The translations under genes were made by a program, and so were the position numbers. Positions 5,048 to 7,257 of a DNA stretch of 7,257 nt are shown here, one piece after another. Position 1 is the stretch's first letter; each line of letters begins with the position of its first letter. Under the pieces are notes generated by a model. That model did not search any database, was not told the DNA's origin, and saw only the letters and a list, made by a program, of their open reading frames with translations. The stretch is from assembly GCA_028691575.1 (NCBI GenBank), contig JAQUYY010000091.1:1-7257 (forward strand), read 5' to 3'. The DNA is from Candidatus Gastranaerophilales bacterium (GTDB lineage: Bacteria; Cyanobacteriota; Vampirovibrionia; Gastranaerophilales; JAQUYY01).

Positions 5048-6796
5048 TCACTCTTTAATTGTTAAAGGCAATGTAAAGTAAAATGTTGTACCTTTGCCTT
5101 CTTCAGATTCAAACCATATTATTCCCCCATGATGTTCAACTATTTGTTTTGAGAGATATAAGCCTAATCCTGAGCTAACGTTTCTTTTAGTTGTTTTGTA
5201 TTTCTGAAAGATATTTTTTTTTTCTATTTCAGAAATTCCAATGCCATTGTCGCTCACAGAAAGAAAGATTTCATCCTCTTTTCTTTCTGCTGTAATATTA
5301 ATTTGAATTCCTTTTATGTTATGATTAATTGCATTGCTTAACAAGTTTGCAAAAACTCTCTTTATTTCATCAGGATCCATGTAAACTTCTTCAAGATTCT
5401 CCTGAATATTTTTAACGATTTTCGATTCGTTATCATCAGCAAGCGGTTTTATTGATCTAATTGCATTATCAATTATCTTATTTATATTTACAGGCTCTTT
5501 TTTCAGCTCTTGTTGACCAAATTCCAGCGAATATACCGTCAGAAGATTTGTTATCAGCCTTAAAGATTCTTCATTTGTCTTATATATATCATCCAAATAG
5601 GGTAAAATGCTTTGGATAGTTGTATCTGGCTTTCTTGACGTTATGAATTCAAGAGCCTTTTGTTCGGCATATAGAGGGCTTTTTAAATCATGAACAAGTG
5701 ATGCGGTAAAAGTTTCTTCAATTGCTCTGATTTCTTTTCTATTTCTGATATCAACATAAATGATTGTTATAGTTCCAATGATTAATTTTAGAGCATCGAT
5801 ATCCTGTTGAGACCATTTTTTTGGAATATCAGAACATACCATAATTTTTTCTTCTATTTTTTTACCTCCCTTAATAGGGACTAGTTCTTCAATCGGATAG
5901 AGCATAAATGCTTTTATGCCATTATTATTTAAACAATTTTGCAGTTCTTGATTTTTAATTTGAACTGTATCATTAACGATTACGATTGAATCTTTTGTAT
6001 AACCTGTAATCTCTTTAAAAGATTCAGGTTTAAATATTATTTTTCCTTTTAATTCCGGATTCAAGTCTTTTAATGTTTCATATAGAACAATATGATCTCC
6101 TAAAGAATCAATATTCAGACTAATAATTCTGTTTACTTTATACAAATCCGAAAGACTATTTGCTAGATATTTAAACACGTCTTCCGGATTATCATATAGC
6201 CTGACTTTAAATATAGCTTCTCGGAGGATTTCTTCATAGTTGACAATTTTATTCAGGGTTTCATTCAATTTAAACATATGAGTACCAATAGAAATTTGTT
6301 TTGCTATCGATAATAAAAAATCAAAATTCCCCCTTGATAAAAGCTCGGAAGATTCAATGTTTGTAATAAAAAAAGCAGATTCAAGCTCGTTTCTATAAAA
6401 AATTGGCAAAACAATTTCGTTTTTTATATTAAGACTTCTAAAAAGTTCTTTGAAAGATTCAGAGTATTCTGATTTGTTAATGTCGTCAATTATGAAAATA
6501 TTATCTCCTGTCGTTAATTTGTCATTTAAATAAGTATCAAATTCTTTAAAATAAATCATCTTTCCTTTCGCAGAAGGTATGGTTTCGTTTTTCCTATATT
6601 CTTCTATAACTTCCGAGAAGATTTTCAAAGATTTATCATAAAGTCTAAAATATACTCTATCAGCATTAAAAAGTTTGCCAAGTTCCATAGAAATATTTTT
6701 GATTGCTTCATTAAGATCGTCACTGATTAATGTTTGGATAATTATATCTTTTAAATATTTTTGTTGATAATTGTTGGATTTATCATGATTAGTCAT
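5048..6796 (-). CDS. GAF-GAF sensor histidine kinase
   Basis: Cytosolic two-component sensor kinase, 582 aa, with no membrane segment. Two GAF-like sensory regions come first (about 20-170 and 190-350; the second ends KWSQQDIDALKLIIGTIT). The dimerisation/phosphoacceptor domain carries His369 in ASLVHDLKSPLYAEQ. The catalytic domain has an N box (NLLSNAINH, Asn488), G1 SDNGIG (515-520), F box IFQKYK (529-534) and G2 SSGLGLYLSK (541-550). All residues needed for ATP binding and phosphotransfer appear intact. I see no bilin-type Cys-His motif in the GAF regions, so the ligand is unknown. The H-box region resembles cyanobacterial kinases. ATG 6796 is preceded by AGAGGA at 8-nt spacing. It is first in a two-gene operon with the receiver gene and its most likely partner. 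Confidence 0.95.
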   Translation of the reverse strand: MTNHDKSNNYQQKYLKDIIIQTLISDDLNEAIKNISMELGKLFNADRVYFRLYDKSLKIFSEVIEEYRKNETIPSAKGKMIYFKEFDTYLNDKLTTGDNIFIIDDINKSEYSESFKELFRSLNIKNEIVLPIFYRNELESAFFITNIESSELLSRGNFDFLLSIAKQISIGTHMFKLNETLNKIVNYEEILREAIFKVRLYDNPEDVFKYLANSLSDLYKVNRIISLNIDSLGDHIVLYETLKDLNPELKGKIIFKPESFKEITGYTKDSIVIVNDTVQIKNQELQNCLNNNGIKAFMLYPIEELVPIKGGKKIEEKIMVCSDIPKKWSQQDIDALKLIIGTITIIYVDIRNRKEIRAIEETFTASLVHDLKSPLYAEQKALEFITSRKPDTTIQSILPYLDDIYKTNEESLRLITNLLTVYSLEFGQQELKKEPVNINKIIDNAIRSIKPLADDNESKIVKNIQENLEEVYMDPDEIKRVFANLLSNAINHNIKGIQINITAERKEDEIFLSVSDNGIGISEIEKKNIFQKYKTTKRNVSSGLGLYLSKQIVEHHGGIIWFESEEGKGTTFYFTLPLTIKE

Positions 6797-6808
6797 ATAA
6801 ATAATCCT

Positions 6809-6836
6809 CTATTTCGAATCAATTAATTCAAAATAG
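6809..6836. promoter_or_regulatory. Inverted repeat upstream of the kinase, candidate operator
   Basis: Arms CTATTTCGAAT (6809-6819) and ATTCAAAATAG (6826-6836) match at 10 of 11 positions around a 6-bp AT spacer, 13 bp before the kinase start. The leftmost bases also overlap the AGAGGA ribosome-binding site, so in RNA the hairpin could mask it, and as DNA it could bind a dimeric regulator. I see no convincing promoter hexamers nearby. The remaining sequence to about 6962 holds no gene I can support. Confidence 0.45.
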
Positions 6837-6962
6837 GATAGTTTATTTAATAAATCATTACTCACATGGATGATCATTTAAAAATTTCTAAACTGTCCTG
6901 CTAAACCAGGTCATTTTTGTAGGAATAACGTTTTCAAAGCAATCTTTTTGCAAATTATTTTA

Positions 6963-7095
6963 TTATTCGGTGAGAATCAACATATAGTTGAATACATATG
7001 CACATTTATTGCCTGAAGTACACGAAAATGCAGTACAAATTCTTGATAATATTGCAAATGAATTAAAAAAAAAAAGCTTAAGTGCTATTAAATAA
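6963..7095 (+). pseudogene. Tyrosine recombinase (integrase) C-terminal remnant, frameshifted
   Basis: From 6988 to the TAA at 7093-7095 the sequence encodes LNTYAHLLPEVHENAVQIL followed by DNIANELKKKSLSAIK. This is the end of a phage-type integrase, with the catalytic Tyr (codon 6997-6999) in the classic TYAHLLPE context. A TAG (6985-6987) blocks that frame. The preceding piece of the LGH box is readable one frame away at 6963-6986 as LFGENQHI, where the usual His is Glu and one or two bases seem lost at the junction. No catalytic Arg boxes are recognisable upstream. It is a dead remnant pointing at the 3' end of the CAU-anticodon tRNA 94 bp away, as integrases beside tRNA attachment sites do. 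Confidence 0.7.
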
Positions 7096-7142
7096 TACAA
7101 ACTTAAACTTCTTATCAATCTTCATTAAATTTCATTCTTGAT

Positions 7143-7162
7143 TAGGCACAATCTAGGCACAA
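7143..7162. repeat. 9-bp direct repeat between integrase remnant and tRNA
   Basis: TAGGCACAA occurs at 7143-7151 and 7154-7162, 11 bp apart (about one helical turn), between the recombinase relic and the tRNA 3' end. Tyrosine recombinases bind short direct repeats (arm sites) beside their attachment site, so this may be a leftover arm-type site. The function is inferred from position and spacing. Confidence 0.45.
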
Positions 7163-7189
7163 ATCAAATATCATTTCCTTAAAATCTAA

Positions 7190-7257
<68 letters not shown>

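Noticed and set aside
5048..6796. Phytochrome or cyanobacteriochrome photoreceptor
   Set aside because: GAF-like domains are present but no chromophore-binding Cys-His motif is visible; Cys288 and Cys321 are not in that context.
6857..6896. Short ORF ATG-GAT-GAT ending after about 12 codons before the second integrase relic
   Set aside because: Too short, no ribosome-binding site and no recognisable domain.

Overview
The window is AT-rich bacterial chromosome using standard start and stop codons and Shine-Dalgarno leaders. The histidine kinase has the cyanobacterial-style phosphoacceptor region (LVHDLKSPLYAEQ), and the response regulator reads like a cyanobacterial NarL-type receiver. From memory this points tentatively to a non-photosynthetic relative of Cyanobacteria (Vampirovibrionia/Gastranaerophilales type). 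A few genes cannot prove that, and another low-GC lineage is possible.

Left part (1-1126, minus strand): a tightly coupled purine operon, purS-purQ-purL. It encodes the three parts of the formylglycinamidine ribonucleotide (FGAM) synthase complex, with stop/start overlaps of 4 nt and 1 nt. purL leaves the window after 84 codons. A 222-bp divergent region follows, with a TATAAT box for each direction and a strong 43-nt hairpin in the helicase leader.

Middle (1349-4137): a complete DEAD-box RNA helicase whose C-terminal tail is a 48-bp tandem repeat (16 aa, itself two 8-aa halves). After it come a small zinc-ribbon protein of unknown function and, convergent to that, a probable 59-aa orphan gene. 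A serine tRNA (GCU) with its own promoter closes this part.

Right part (4138-7257): a two-component pair on the minus strand, a GAF-GAF histidine kinase followed 10 nt later by a receiver-only response regulator and an AT-rich terminator-like hairpin. On each side lies a decayed C-terminal fragment of a tyrosine recombinase, and each points at the 3' end of a tRNA: tRNA-Ser on the left and a CAU-anticodon tRNA on the right, cut by the window edge. The symmetry tRNA / int remnant / kinase pair / int remnant / tRNA suggests that the two-component module sits in ground repeatedly used by integrating elements.

The most interesting items are the repeat tail of the helicase, the structured leader with a sequestered Shine-Dalgarno and an overlapping upstream ORF, and the two recombinase relics beside tRNAs. 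I see no CRISPR array, rRNA, or clearly new multi-gene system.
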